DNA from: Acidobacteriota bacterium
GTDB taxonomy: Bacteria > Acidobacteriota > Terriglobia > Acidiferrales > UBA7541
Assembly: GCA_003224135.1 (NCBI GenBank)
Contig: QHYO01000047.1
Coordinates: 1-9,198, forward strand
Length of the DNA: 9,198 nt
Direction of reading: 5' to 3'
Of this stretch, positions 1-8,205 are shown in pieces (the first letter of the stretch is position 1; every line of letters starts with the position of its first letter). The notes under the pieces were generated by a model. It was not told the DNA's origin and ran no database searches. It was given only the letters and a program-made list of their open reading frames with translations. Both the position numbers and the translations under genes were made by a program.

Positions 1-838
1 GCTTTTGCATCGCGATGCGGGCGCCAGGATCGGAGTTGTTGCCGCCTAACGTCGGGTCGATCGACAAGCTCGAGAGGCCAGCCAGCTTTTGGACTCCGCC
101 GCTCACCTGACTTGCCGCACCTTGCGCCAAAAGCGAACTTGCTCCAAAGTTCGACGGTGAAGCTGCGGCCTGTTGGGTGGTTTGTCCTCGCGCAATGAGA
201 TTAATGATGTCGGCGGTCGGCAGGGGAGGATCGGAGACGTAGCTGGTTTGCATTTTGTCGAGCGGTCCGCGAAATGTCAGGCTCAAGTTGTATTGGTTTA
301 TCGTGGTCGTGAGCAGTAAGTTGAGCACAGGTTCAGTGCGGTTTGGATTCGAGAACTCGATGAGGCCGCGCTCAATCTGATAGCGCTTATTCATGAGGAA
401 TATATCGCCAGCCGTGAACTCGGTTCTTCCGACGATGACCGGATCAGCGGCAGTGCCGATCACGTGCAGATTCGCTTGTCCCTGGAGGCTCACGGCGCTA
501 CTCGTAAGGTTGAGATCGCGAGCCGTTTGTACCGCGATATCGAGTTTGACCTTGTTGGCCGGGCCCTCACTGGGGGCGGATTCCGGGCCCGATTGGACTT
601 GCCCGGCCAGCGTTGCCAAGTCGAAATTCTGCGTGAAACTTAAACTGTCGATGAGTACGCGGCCATTCAGATTCGCCGCCTGGCTTGTACCGACCAGATT
701 CAGGTCGCCCCCTAGAACAGTTCTGATCGCGTCCTGGTAGCGGATGCGAACATTCTTCGCTTGAAGAGCGACATTCATTTGAAGCTGTGGTCGATACCCA
801 ATCGCCCCTCGGGCGGAAATCTGTCCGCCTCCCGACTC
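1..838 (-). CDS. tamB: TamB C-terminal domain, continuation of the same gene in a shifted frame, cut by the window edge
   Basis: I translated the minus strand in the frame one base further on. It gives 279 codons without a stop, from GESGGGQISARG at about 838 to the window edge. The sequence carries the hallmarks of the conserved TamB C-terminal (DUF490) domain: GRVLIDSLSF, then TEFTAGDIFLMNKRYQIERG, IEFSNPNRTEPVLNL, LTFRGPLDKM and YVSDPPLPTADIINLIARGQ. In this family the domain is the most conserved part and lies at the outer-membrane end that meets the Omp85 partner. About 60-100 further residues would be expected beyond the window. An ATG at 865-863 is in this frame, so automatic callers may start a separate gene there, but no ribosome binding site supports it and the 962-codon 5' part feeds directly into this piece. 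I interpret it as the 3' part of one frameshifted gene. Confidence 0.85.
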
Positions 839-3728
839 CCCCGTTTTGCAGGCCCACGGGAGCATCGGCTGGCATCATGGAGACGTTCTGTAACCGCAGC
901 TGCCCTTGGACAGTTGGATGATCCGTTGGGCCGGCCGCGCGAACATCGAGCTGCAGTTTTCCTGAACTCTGAAGATCACGCTGAAAGAAACGCATGAGCT
1001 GCATATCCACCGTACCCACAGCGGAGAGCGTCACGGGCGCAGTGCCTTGCAACGGAAGCTGACCTTCAAGCCGTAAGGTTGTGTCGGTTCCAGAAATTTC
1101 CGCAGCGTCGAGTGCAACGATGGAATTGGCGTAATGGATGTGAATGGGGCGCGCATTCCCGATCTGCAAACCCTGGTACTCGGCTTTCAGAGTTGGAATG
1201 ATCACCTGCGCTTTCATCCGGTTCTTATCATCTAATGGGCCTTCGGCGGAAGCATGCACTTCCACGATACCGCGTGGGCCGTTGCTCTTGGCAGGTGCTC
1301 GCAGTGCAAGAAGCGCCTCGATTGGCAGTCCTTTTGTATCGAGCGTTGCGCGCGTGTAGTGCCCGTCGCTTAGATTCACGGTCGCGCGGGCTTGCACCGC
1401 GGTCTGCAGAACTTCTGAATCCAGTACTAACTGCGCTTGATGATTGGCGACGGTGATGTCTGTTTTGATGCCCGACATGCTCGCGTCGCGTACCTGCAGC
1501 TGAGGGATTTGAGCCGTGAGTGTCAATTGCGGATCGTCTATGGTTCCACGTCCGTTCGCATTCGCGGTGAGTACGCCTGCCACTCCAAGGTTCTTATCTT
1601 CTACTGCTTTCAGTTGCGCTAGGTTGATGCCAGGAACATCGAGTTGAAGCTCGTAACCTTTGCGTTTCGGATAGAGAACGAGATTCGCTTTCACAGAACC
1701 CGCCGGCAAACTCATCTCTAACGACGAGGTAAGCGCATCGCCGTTTCCTTCGGACTGAATCGATAATCGCTGCAACGACTGTCCATACACGGTGGCTCGC
1801 GTCAACCGAACTGATCCTTTACCGATCGGGTTCAATTGAGAACCATGCATCGAGAGATCAACGGAGAGATTGCCGGAAACCGGATAATCGAGCCTCGCGA
1901 GTTGCAGCAGGTGATCGATCGCAAGATCCCTCGAACTCACCTCCAAGGTGATGGGGCTTGAAGGCAAGTAATGCCAGTTTGCGAGACCAGAGCCGACGGC
2001 GAAATTGATATAGCCCTGGCGCGCATTTACGAGGGAGCCATTCTGGATCGAGATGCCGGATTTGCTGGCTTGTAATCTCACTTCCAAGCTACGCCACTCT
2101 GTATTCTTCACCTGAAGGTTTCGGCCAGCCAACTGGCCTCGAATACGAGGGTCATTCCTACGGCCCTCGATGAGTAGCTGCAAATCGGCGGCGCCGGCGA
2201 GATTCAATGAACGCGGAGACGAAGTGCTTGCAGATGATTCTGGCCGAGCCCCCTGGAATGCGGCAACGAGAGCATCTGCTTCCCTCAGGTCTGCGGCATG
2301 CGCTTGTACCTTCAGATTGAGTGTTTGGCCCGCAGTTCCATTTATTTCCACACGCGTCTGCGGCGTATGCACGGATGTGTCTGTTAGCGTCGCAGTTGCA
2401 GTTCGACCGTCATAGCCCACGTGAACCGAACCGTCAATGGGAACAGGTGTGGACCCGTCGCGAGTGGAGACAAGAGCAGCATTCAGAGTGATATCCGAAC
2501 GAGCCGTAATATTGTTGACGCTGCCGGTCCACGCAGCCTCAGCGGTTCCGCTAATCTGTCCATCGACCGGCATCGGACTGAGACGCGCCGTTCGCAAGGC
2601 GGCGTTAGCAGCACTCAATGAGATTGCCTGCGCGGACGCATGGAGCTTAGCTACTGAATTGGTGTCAAGATGCTGTATCGTTGCCGTCGCGGTCAGATGT
2701 CCACCAAGCAGGTCTGCCTGCAGTCCGTGCACATCGAGGTTTCCTTCGAAGAGCTTGAACTCCCCGCGGATATTGCGAACGACTGCATTAAGATCGGCTG
2801 TGCTCACCGCCAATTCGCGGCCGTTCAAGACTCCATCGAGAGCCAGTGCGCGTATTAGTGGTACATTGTCCTGCTGTTGATAGCGTACGGAACCCGTCAA
2901 CGTGACTTCACCGGTAGGGATTGAGGCATTCCTGAGAGCGGTCCTGGCGTCCTGCGGGTGAATCATAAGCCTGTAAGAGCCACTCGCGGCCGGATGAGAG
3001 TAGTTTCCTACCTGGCCCTCCAATGCGATACGGGAGGAACCCACCGTGAGAACCAGAGGCTTGAGTTTGAATTCGGAAGGAGTTGCATTGAAGCTGGCAT
3101 TCAGGTCGTGCGGAAGCGGTTTCCTATCTCCGTACAAAACGCGCCCGTTTCGATAGGAAAGGTTGCCATCGTAACCTTGTCCAATGAGCTGAGCCTTGAT
3201 TTCGACTTCTAGATCGTGCAACTCGGCGTCCAATGGGGTTTTGACGTCGTTGTAATAAATCTCGCCATGTTCGACCAGAAGGTGTTGGATTCCGAGATCG
3301 AACAGATTCGTGGAGCTATTCGATTTCGGGATTGTTGGAAGATTTGTAGTCCCGTCTTTCCTGACTTGCAGATTCACGACCGGGTGACGGAGAACAATTT
3401 CGTTCAGATCGACTTTCTTGCGCAGCAGCGACGCGATTTTTAGACGAATCGTAAGTTGGTCCGCTTGAACGAGCGGGCGCGCCGATAATGGATCTCTGCC
3501 GCGAACTGTAATTCCATACGCATCCGCGGTGAGGCGTGAGAAGTGGAGCACAAAGTTCTGAACTTGCACTTCTGCTCCCGTGGCCTCACTTGCTTGCTTC
3601 TCAATTTGAGCGAGTAAGTATCCGTGGAATCTCGGGCTGCGAAGTAGGAGATACCCGGCCATGCCGAGGACTGCGATACTTGTCACGAGAACCGCTGCTA
3701 TCCAACCAAGTTTTCGTTTCCACGCCAT
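567..3728 (-). CDS. tamB: TamB-like translocation/assembly protein, 5' part up to a frame break
   Basis: The protein is a very large AsmA/TamB-superfamily envelope protein. Residues 1-6 are basic (MAWKRK) and residues 7-29 form one membrane helix, giving an inner-membrane anchor with the rest in the periplasm. Residues about 30-180 resemble the AsmA/TamB N-terminal region. Residues about 180-960 are repeated beta-strand units typical of the hydrophobic-groove (bridge) fold. The ATG at 3728 is preceded by AAAGGTG with a 5-base spacer, 18 bases after the upstream Omp85 gene, which indicates translation from one operon mRNA. TamB-family proteins link the inner membrane to an Omp85 protein and are implicated in outer-membrane protein assembly and phospholipid transport. 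Homologous coding ends at Asn962. The 91 residues after it (to the stop at 567) are in the wrong frame, rich in Arg/Ser/Gly and unlike the rest, while the proper sequence continues in another frame (1-838). The family is certain; whether the gene is intact is not. Confidence 0.9.
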   Translation of the reverse strand: MAWKRKLGWIAAVLVTSIAVLGMAGYLLLRSPRFHGYLLAQIEKQASEATGAEVQVQNFVLHFSRLTADAYGITVRGRDPLSARPLVQADQLTIRLKIASLLRKKVDLNEIVLRHPVVNLQVRKDGTTNLPTIPKSNSSTNLFDLGIQHLLVEHGEIYYNDVKTPLDAELHDLEVEIKAQLIGQGYDGNLSYRNGRVLYGDRKPLPHDLNASFNATPSEFKLKPLVLTVGSSRIALEGQVGNYSHPAASGSYRLMIHPQDARTALRNASIPTGEVTLTGSVRYQQQDNVPLIRALALDGVLNGRELAVSTADLNAVVRNIRGEFKLFEGNLDVHGLQADLLGGHLTATATIQHLDTNSVAKLHASAQAISLSAANAALRTARLSPMPVDGQISGTAEAAWTGSVNNITARSDITLNAALVSTRDGSTPVPIDGSVHVGYDGRTATATLTDTSVHTPQTRVEINGTAGQTLNLKVQAHAADLREADALVAAFQGARPESSASTSSPRSLNLAGAADLQLLIEGRRNDPRIRGQLAGRNLQVKNTEWRSLEVRLQASKSGISIQNGSLVNARQGYINFAVGSGLANWHYLPSSPITLEVSSRDLAIDHLLQLARLDYPVSGNLSVDLSMHGSQLNPIGKGSVRLTRATVYGQSLQRLSIQSEGNGDALTSSLEMSLPAGSVKANLVLYPKRKGYELQLDVPGINLAQLKAVEDKNLGVAGVLTANANGRGTIDDPQLTLTAQIPQLQVRDASMSGIKTDITVANHQAQLVLDSEVLQTAVQARATVNLSDGHYTRATLDTKGLPIEALLALRAPAKSNGPRGIVEVHASAEGPLDDKNRMKAQVIIPTLKAEYQGLQIGNARPIHIHYANSIVALDAAEISGTDTTLRLEGQLPLQGTAPVTLSAVGTVDMQLMRFFQRDLQSSGKLQLDVRAAGPTDHPTVQGQLRLQNVSMMPADAPVGLQNGGVGRRTDFRPRGDWVSTTASNECRSSSEECSHPLPGRDQNCSRGRPESGRYKPGGESEWPRTHRQFKFHAEFRLGNAGRASPIGPGIRPQ
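838..842 (-). other. Frame break in tamB at a five-G run
   Basis: On the minus strand the codons AAC GGG GGA GTC follow Gln961. Removing one G from the five-G run restores the frame to GAG TCG GGA GGC GGA CAG (ESGGGQ) and joins the two TamB halves. The equivalent explanation is a loss of 3n+2 bases at this point. The internal repeat pattern favours the second reading, because a stretch of about 20 residues between GLQN and GGGQ appears to be missing. The sequence alone cannot tell a real mutation from a sequencing or assembly error. Confidence 0.75.
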
Positions 3729-3733
3729 AACAG

Positions 3734-3740
3734 CACCTTT
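3734..3740 (-). promoter_or_regulatory. Ribosome binding site of tamB
   Basis: The minus strand reads AAAGGTG, then five bases, then ATG at 3728. It lies inside the 18-base gap after the stop of the Omp85 gene, so it fixes the tamB start and supports co-translation from one transcript. Confidence 0.7.
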
Positions 3741-3746
3741 ATAGGC

Positions 3747-6698
3747 TCAAAAAGCCTGTCCCAACGTGATATAGAACTGGGTGGCATTCACTCCCGTGAC
3801 AGGGTTGAGGTTGCGTCCTATGTCAAACCGAATGGGACCCACCGGAGTCTTATACCGGAGCCCCATGCCTATCGTGTTCGTGTAGTCTTGAATGAAACGG
3901 CTAATGTTGATTGCGCGGTAGACGTTGCCACCGTCGTAGAAAACCGCAGCGCCCAACCCCTCTTTGATGCCCAGAGGAAAACGCAATTCTGAATTGAGGA
4001 TGAACAGCTGACGGCCTCCAATCGGTACCTCGAGGTTTACGCATGTGGACGGATCAGCGGGGTTGCTGCACGCGGGTACCGTGCGTTGAGGCCCGGCCCC
4101 GTTGATAGGAAAACCGCGAAGAGTGGTTTCCCCTCCGGAGAAGAAGCCTTCACTGGTAGGCACGTCGCTGTTGCCGAAAGCTTTGGCCAGCCCCAAGGTA
4201 ATTCTGTTTGCCCAGACTGTTGCGCCGAACGGCTTATAGTAGGAACTCTGTCCCAGGAATCGTGCGAAGTTGGCGCTCGAGCCCAGAGCTTTTGGGGTGA
4301 TTCCCAGGTCCAGCGTTTGATAGAAACCGCGGCTAGCATCCAAGGGTTTGTCACGGGTGTCGCGAATCCACGTGGCGGAAAGTGTCGAAAGGCGGACTCG
4401 CTGGTCCTGCGGCAACACCAATCCGGGAATTAACAAATCGGACAGAATCGTTCGGCGGAAGCGATAGCGGAGTTGAATTCTTCGTGTTTTATCTTTGTTG
4501 AGTGGTTTCTCGAGCTGCCATGAGCCTTCCGCCAGACGCGCAGCAAATGTGGGATTCTCGGTCGTGCGCTCGATCGATGCGCTAAACAGCGAACTCCAAC
4601 TTGATGACCTGAAATGCGGCTGGGTATACGTCGCAAGAGCGCGTTGATCCAGCCGTGAAATCAAAATCGAAGCGGACGCCGATTCGGCTAGGCCACGAAT
4701 ATTGTAGCGGGTGAATGTGAGCGAGCCTCGAGGACTCGCAAATGTCTGCTCCGCGGCTGTGAAATTTGCAGCTCCACTCGTAACAGGCGGCAGCCCCGGA
4801 AGGGCGATCGTACCGGAGGGGATATTTCCTCCACGGCGAGCCACTTGCAACCCAAAACCGTAGGTAATCTCATTCCTGCCGGCTTCGTGTAGTTTGATGA
4901 GTACATCCTCCTTCGTTTGATCGGTGATGGTGCGGCGAGAGTCGACGCTCTCCCAGTCAAATACACCCATGTCATGTAATCCGCTCTCGCCGGCCAGCAA
5001 AGCTCGTTGACTCAAAGGGGCTGCCGGGCTGATGTGTGCGGTCTTTTTGATTAACGATGCTCTCGTCTTCTTATTGCCGAGGAGAACCACTTCGTCTACC
5101 TGTACCTGTTGTCTCTCCGTAATCGTATAGGTCACATCTACTCGGTGCGGATTGTCCGGCAAACGTGTGACCTTGGAGTCGAACTCAGAATTGAGAAAAC
5201 CTTGGTCCAAATACACGGCCATAATGTGACTGCGGTCGTCAGCCAGAGCTTTCGGGGAAAACGGCTGGCCCGTCCTGAGCCGCAGGCCCGCTTTCGGCGA
5301 GAAAGCCGAGCTGGGTATGTGGGCATTCCCTTCAATCGTGAGGTTGTGCACCAGCGTTTGCGAGCCCTCGGCGATTTGAAAAGCGACGTAAACTTTCGGC
5401 TCACGATCGACAACATCCGTGTCGACTTTCACGTCTTCGTATCCCAGGTTTTTGTAGAACGCGGTAATGCCCGTCACACTTTGACGGAGCAGCTTGTCAC
5501 TGAACTTCCCTCGGGAAAGCAGAACGAGACGGTGAGGCTTCACCACGACCTGCCGGGTCAACACGTCTTTACCGAAATGCTCGTTACCTCGGAAATCGAC
5601 GGTCTCCACTCTGTGGCGGGATCCCCGCTCGACGTTGTAGACCAGCTCGACAGGCGAGGACTCGTTTTGGAAAGTCGTTGTTACTTTCACATCGAAGTAG
5701 CCCTTGCTTTGAAAAAAATCGATCAGATTTCGCCGGCCCTCTTCCACTAGGTCAGGGTCGACGGCTCCTTCGGAAAATATGGGAATCAGTTTCTTCATCT
5801 GCCGATCACGAAGGAACGGAAGCGGCGAAAGCTTCGCGCCCGCGACATGTACCTTGACGATCGGGCCAGGCCGGGCATCAAACACCAGATCGGCGCGATT
5901 GCTGTCTTTGTGATAGTCAGGGTGATCCAGACGAACCTTGCTGGCGAGGTGATTTTGTTTTGCGAGATCCCGCTTCATGCGCTTGACGCCTGAATCGATT
6001 CGTTTTGGGGTATACGGCTTGCCAGGTTTGAGAGAAGCGCCCGTAGCGGTCGCCCAGAGTGAACGCGTTGCACGCCGCAAGCGATCTGCTTCGCCGGGTT
6101 CCGGTCCACGAATTTCTATGTTTCCCAACTTCGCCCGTTTCCCCAAATCGACGTCAAACACTACATTGGCGAGCATGTGAGCTTCATCGATCTGGGATCG
6201 CGCTTGCACCTGGGCTTGAAAGAAACCGGCGGAAACAAAAAATTGACGAAGATTGTCTTCAGCCTTCGATACGAGTTCCTCTTTGTACATTGTTCGGTTC
6301 GGAATATCCACGACTTGCAGGAGTCTCGTGTAGGAAAAGCTCTTGGTCGCGCCGCCCGGGAAGCCGAAAATTCCAAAGTACAACGCCGGCTCCAGAGTGA
6401 AAGTCACGTTCAGCCCGCCAGGGCCCGGCTTAACGTCGACTTCTATCTTGCTGAACCGCCCAGTTCCCTGCAGAGCAGAAATCGTGTCTGCCACTTTCGA
6501 ACTCGAGTACGGTTCCGCCGCTCGCTGTTGCACTGACGGTCGCAAAGACTCGACGGAAATCTTCGGATTCGCGACCAGCTCCACTGCCGCGACCTTCTGG
6601 CCTTCATAAGAAACTTCGTTGCTTTGGCTCGTCTGCTGGCACCGGGTGTATGAAGGCCACCCGGAAGCGACGAGAATCAGAATGACCCAGCTGCGCAT
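3747..6698 (-). CDS. BamA/TamA (Omp85) family outer-membrane protein with about seven POTRA-like repeats
   Basis: The 983-residue protein begins with a short hydrophobic leader (about 1-20, ending near CQQ). About seven POTRA-like units follow, at roughly 36-104, 105-186, 187-277, 278-358, 359-444, 445-529 and 530-606. Several open with the typical strand plus GN turn, for example VETVDFRGN, VHNLTIEGN and VDEVVLLGN. Residues about 607-983 form the Omp85 barrel: RDTRDKPLDASRG (779-791), SGGETTLRGF with the lid-loop RGF at 861-863, FYDGGNVY (920-927), GPIRFDIG (954-961) and a terminal Phe. Omp85 proteins insert beta-barrel proteins into the outer membrane. E. coli BamA has five POTRA units and TamA three, so this is an enlarged form. 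Cys877 and Cys886 in the loop after RGF recall the BamA loop-6 cysteine pair. An in-frame TAA lies two codons upstream of the ATG, so the start cannot be further out. No clear Shine-Dalgarno precedes it. The gene is first in an operon with tamB; whether to call it BamA-like or TamA-like is open. Confidence 0.93.
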   Translation of the reverse strand: MRSWVILILVASGWPSYTRCQQTSQSNEVSYEGQKVAAVELVANPKISVESLRPSVQQRAAEPYSSSKVADTISALQGTGRFSKIEVDVKPGPGGLNVTFTLEPALYFGIFGFPGGATKSFSYTRLLQVVDIPNRTMYKEELVSKAEDNLRQFFVSAGFFQAQVQARSQIDEAHMLANVVFDVDLGKRAKLGNIEIRGPEPGEADRLRRATRSLWATATGASLKPGKPYTPKRIDSGVKRMKRDLAKQNHLASKVRLDHPDYHKDSNRADLVFDARPGPIVKVHVAGAKLSPLPFLRDRQMKKLIPIFSEGAVDPDLVEEGRRNLIDFFQSKGYFDVKVTTTFQNESSPVELVYNVERGSRHRVETVDFRGNEHFGKDVLTRQVVVKPHRLVLLSRGKFSDKLLRQSVTGITAFYKNLGYEDVKVDTDVVDREPKVYVAFQIAEGSQTLVHNLTIEGNAHIPSSAFSPKAGLRLRTGQPFSPKALADDRSHIMAVYLDQGFLNSEFDSKVTRLPDNPHRVDVTYTITERQQVQVDEVVLLGNKKTRASLIKKTAHISPAAPLSQRALLAGESGLHDMGVFDWESVDSRRTITDQTKEDVLIKLHEAGRNEITYGFGLQVARRGGNIPSGTIALPGLPPVTSGAANFTAAEQTFASPRGSLTFTRYNIRGLAESASASILISRLDQRALATYTQPHFRSSSWSSLFSASIERTTENPTFAARLAEGSWQLEKPLNKDKTRRIQLRYRFRRTILSDLLIPGLVLPQDQRVRLSTLSATWIRDTRDKPLDASRGFYQTLDLGITPKALGSSANFARFLGQSSYYKPFGATVWANRITLGLAKAFGNSDVPTSEGFFSGGETTLRGFPINGAGPQRTVPACSNPADPSTCVNLEVPIGGRQLFILNSELRFPLGIKEGLGAAVFYDGGNVYRAINISRFIQDYTNTIGMGLRYKTPVGPIRFDIGRNLNPVTGVNATQFYITLGQAF

Positions 6699-7018
6699 AG
6701 ATTAGGGGCTCGCAGTACCTGTTGGTCCAAATCGATGCCATGGCAAAGCCACTGAAACGAAAACTGCGTGCCGGGCGCTGGAAATTCATCTTGGCCTCAA
6801 ACTGGACACCGTCTCCGGACAGATGCGTGCGACCGGATCCGTTTAGTCTAGGTCGAGATGGGATGGCCGCAATCCCCTGAATAATGTAAACACTTGAGCA
6901 GGGTCTCGGTAGCTCGATCGGTGCGAGATCGCCCGATTCTAGCAAGAGGAGCACCATTAAACGACTGCTTGCAAGACCCGCATCGACATCCATAATCCCC
7001 TGTATGGTCAGCCTCGCA

Positions 7019-7048
7019 TTGACGATAGAGAATCCAATTGCGTTAAAT
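7019..7048 (+). promoter_or_regulatory. Possible sigma70-type promoter of yihY
   Basis: TTGACG (7019-7024) matches the -35 consensus at five of six bases. After 18 bases, TTAAAT (7043-7048) matches the -10 consensus at four of six. It would give a leader of about 105 bases before the ATG at 7162. The call rests only on motif match and position. Confidence 0.35.
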
Positions 7049-7150
7049 CTTCGCGAGCGTGAAACTCTGTGAAGTTGTCGTTAACGTTTTCGGTCGACTA
7101 GGTATCCGGGAATTCCCCGGCCACTGCCAGGGATTGACCGCATATCGCGT

Positions 7151-7154
7151 GGAG
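7151..7154 (+). promoter_or_regulatory. Ribosome binding site for the long yihY start
   Basis: GGAG followed by seven bases precedes ATG at 7162. A second candidate, GGAG at 7271-7274 with only four bases before GTG at 7279, would give a protein 39 residues shorter. The first has the better spacing and an ATG. Confidence 0.5.
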
Positions 7155-7161
7155 AAGTTGT

Positions 7162-8187
7162 ATGGTTTCTCCGTCCGCGGGCTCCCGCAACGTTGAGACC
7201 CACTCAGTTGAAGCTGGGCCAGGATCTATTTCTGCGTCAGAGAACGAACGGAGATTGCAGTTCCAAGCTGGGAGTGGGGTGCGTTTGTTCTTTAGCCCCA
7301 AGGCGATTTCCGGGCTGCTCAAAACCGCCTATTTGGAATGGAGCAAGGACAAGGCGCCTCGGATGGGCGCAGCGCTGGCTTATTACACCATTTTTTCTCT
7401 GGCTCCCCTCCTGATCATCGCGGTTGCAATTGCGGGCCTGGCTTTTGGGATGCAGGCCGCGCAAGGTGAAATTGCTGGGCAGATCCAAGGACTCGTAGGC
7501 CGAGATGGCGCGAAAGCCATTGAGGCCATGATTCAATCGGCTCACAAGCCTGCCCGCGGCGTGATCGGTAGCATGATCGGTCTGTTCGCGTTGTTCTTAG
7601 GTGCTTCCGGGATATTCTGCGAAATGCAAGATGCCCTGAACAGCATTTGGCACGTAAACCCAGACACAAAGGCTGGCATTCTAAGCCTGGTCAAGGAGCG
7701 TTTCCTGAGCTTTGGTATGGTGCTCGGTATCGGATTCTTGCTTTTGGTTTCGCTGTTGCTTAGCGCGCTTCTGGCCGCTGTGACAAAATATCTTGGAGGC
7801 ATGCTTCCGATTCCGGCGGTCTTATTTGAATCCCTAGATTTTCTTCTTTCTCTACTCTTTATCACTGTTCTGTTTGCAATGATCTTCAAGATTCTGCCCA
7901 ACACCAAGATCGCCTGGAGTGACGTTTGGATCGGAGCGGCGCTCACATCCTTGTTATTTACTGCTGGAAAGTTTGTGATTGGGTTTTATATCGGGAAGAG
8001 TGTGTCGGCTTCCGCTTACGGAGCCGCCGGCTCTTTGGTGGTCGTCGTCGCATGGATCTATTACTCGGCGTTGCTCCTGTATTTTGGCGCTGAATTCACG
8101 AGGGTCTACGCGCGTACTCTGGGTTCGCAAGCAAGGGAGACGTCTGACGGCGCAAGGCAAACCCGCAGTGGCGGCATTCTTCCGTGA
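7162..8187 (+). CDS. yihY: YihY/BrkB family inner-membrane protein
   Basis: The 341-residue integral membrane protein has about six hydrophobic helices, at roughly 69-97, 132-152, 182-206, 222-244, 254-277 and 288-312. Family features are visible: KAPRMGAALAYYTIFSLAPL (64-83), GASGIFCEMQDALNSIW (147-163), FKILPNTKIAWSDVWIGAAL (242-261) and YGAAGSLVVVVAWIYYSA (286-303), followed by FGAEFTRVYA (308-317). YihY/BrkB proteins (formerly misnamed ribonuclease BN) sit in the inner membrane. Their substrate and exact role are not firmly established; BrkB was linked to serum resistance in Bordetella. The N-terminus carries about 45 polar residues before the first conserved segment (LLKTAYLEWSKDKAPR), longer than usual, so a GTG start at 7279 is possible. 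The gene stands alone and converges on the small gene ending at 8206, with an 18-base gap and no obvious terminator. Confidence 0.93.
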   Translation: MVSPSAGSRNVETHSVEAGPGSISASENERRLQFQAGSGVRLFFSPKAISGLLKTAYLEWSKDKAPRMGAALAYYTIFSLAPLLIIAVAIAGLAFGMQAAQGEIAGQIQGLVGRDGAKAIEAMIQSAHKPARGVIGSMIGLFALFLGASGIFCEMQDALNSIWHVNPDTKAGILSLVKERFLSFGMVLGIGFLLLVSLLLSALLAAVTKYLGGMLPIPAVLFESLDFLLSLLFITVLFAMIFKILPNTKIAWSDVWIGAALTSLLFTAGKFVIGFYIGKSVSASAYGAAGSLVVVVAWIYYSALLLYFGAEFTRVYARTLGSQARETSDGARQTRSGGILP

Positions 8188-8205
8188 GCACAAACTTTCA
8201 TCTGA

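Larger units (their letters stand above)
6699..7161. other. Divergent intergenic region between the Omp85-tamB operon and yihY
   Basis: This stretch of 463 bases lies between two divergent transcription units and must contain both promoters. I found a plausible rightward promoter (7019-7048). Leftward, a TAGAAT element on the minus strand (about 6937-6942) resembles a -10 box but has no recognisable -35 partner. A leftward open frame here (6604-6993) overlaps the Omp85 start, has no family resemblance and is probably not a gene. I see no tRNA, riboswitch or terminator. Confidence 0.6.

Noticed and set aside
838..842. Programmed frameshifting or transcriptional slippage in tamB
   Set aside because: A run of five G is short for slippage, there is no evident stimulatory signal, and programmed shifting is not a known feature of tamB. 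A mutation, deletion or sequence error explains it better.
5109..5750. Plus-strand open frame of 213 codons opposite the Omp85 gene
   Set aside because: It lies wholly antisense to well-supported POTRA coding, and its product has no coherent motif or membrane pattern. Long antisense frames are expected from the codon bias of the real gene.
6604..6993. Minus-strand open frame of 129 codons upstream of the Omp85 gene
   Set aside because: It overlaps the Omp85 start by 95 bases in another frame, lacks a recognisable domain, and most of it lies where the operon promoter and leader should be.
6871..7003. Direct repeat AATCCCCTG (6871-6879 and about 6994-7002) in the divergent intergenic region
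   Set aside because: Only nine bases, two copies, 123 bases apart, with no match to a known operator; chance is the simplest explanation.
8188..8205. Bidirectional terminator between the convergent yihY and small-gene ends
   Set aside because: The 18-base gap has no inverted repeat or T-run, so no terminator can be supported.
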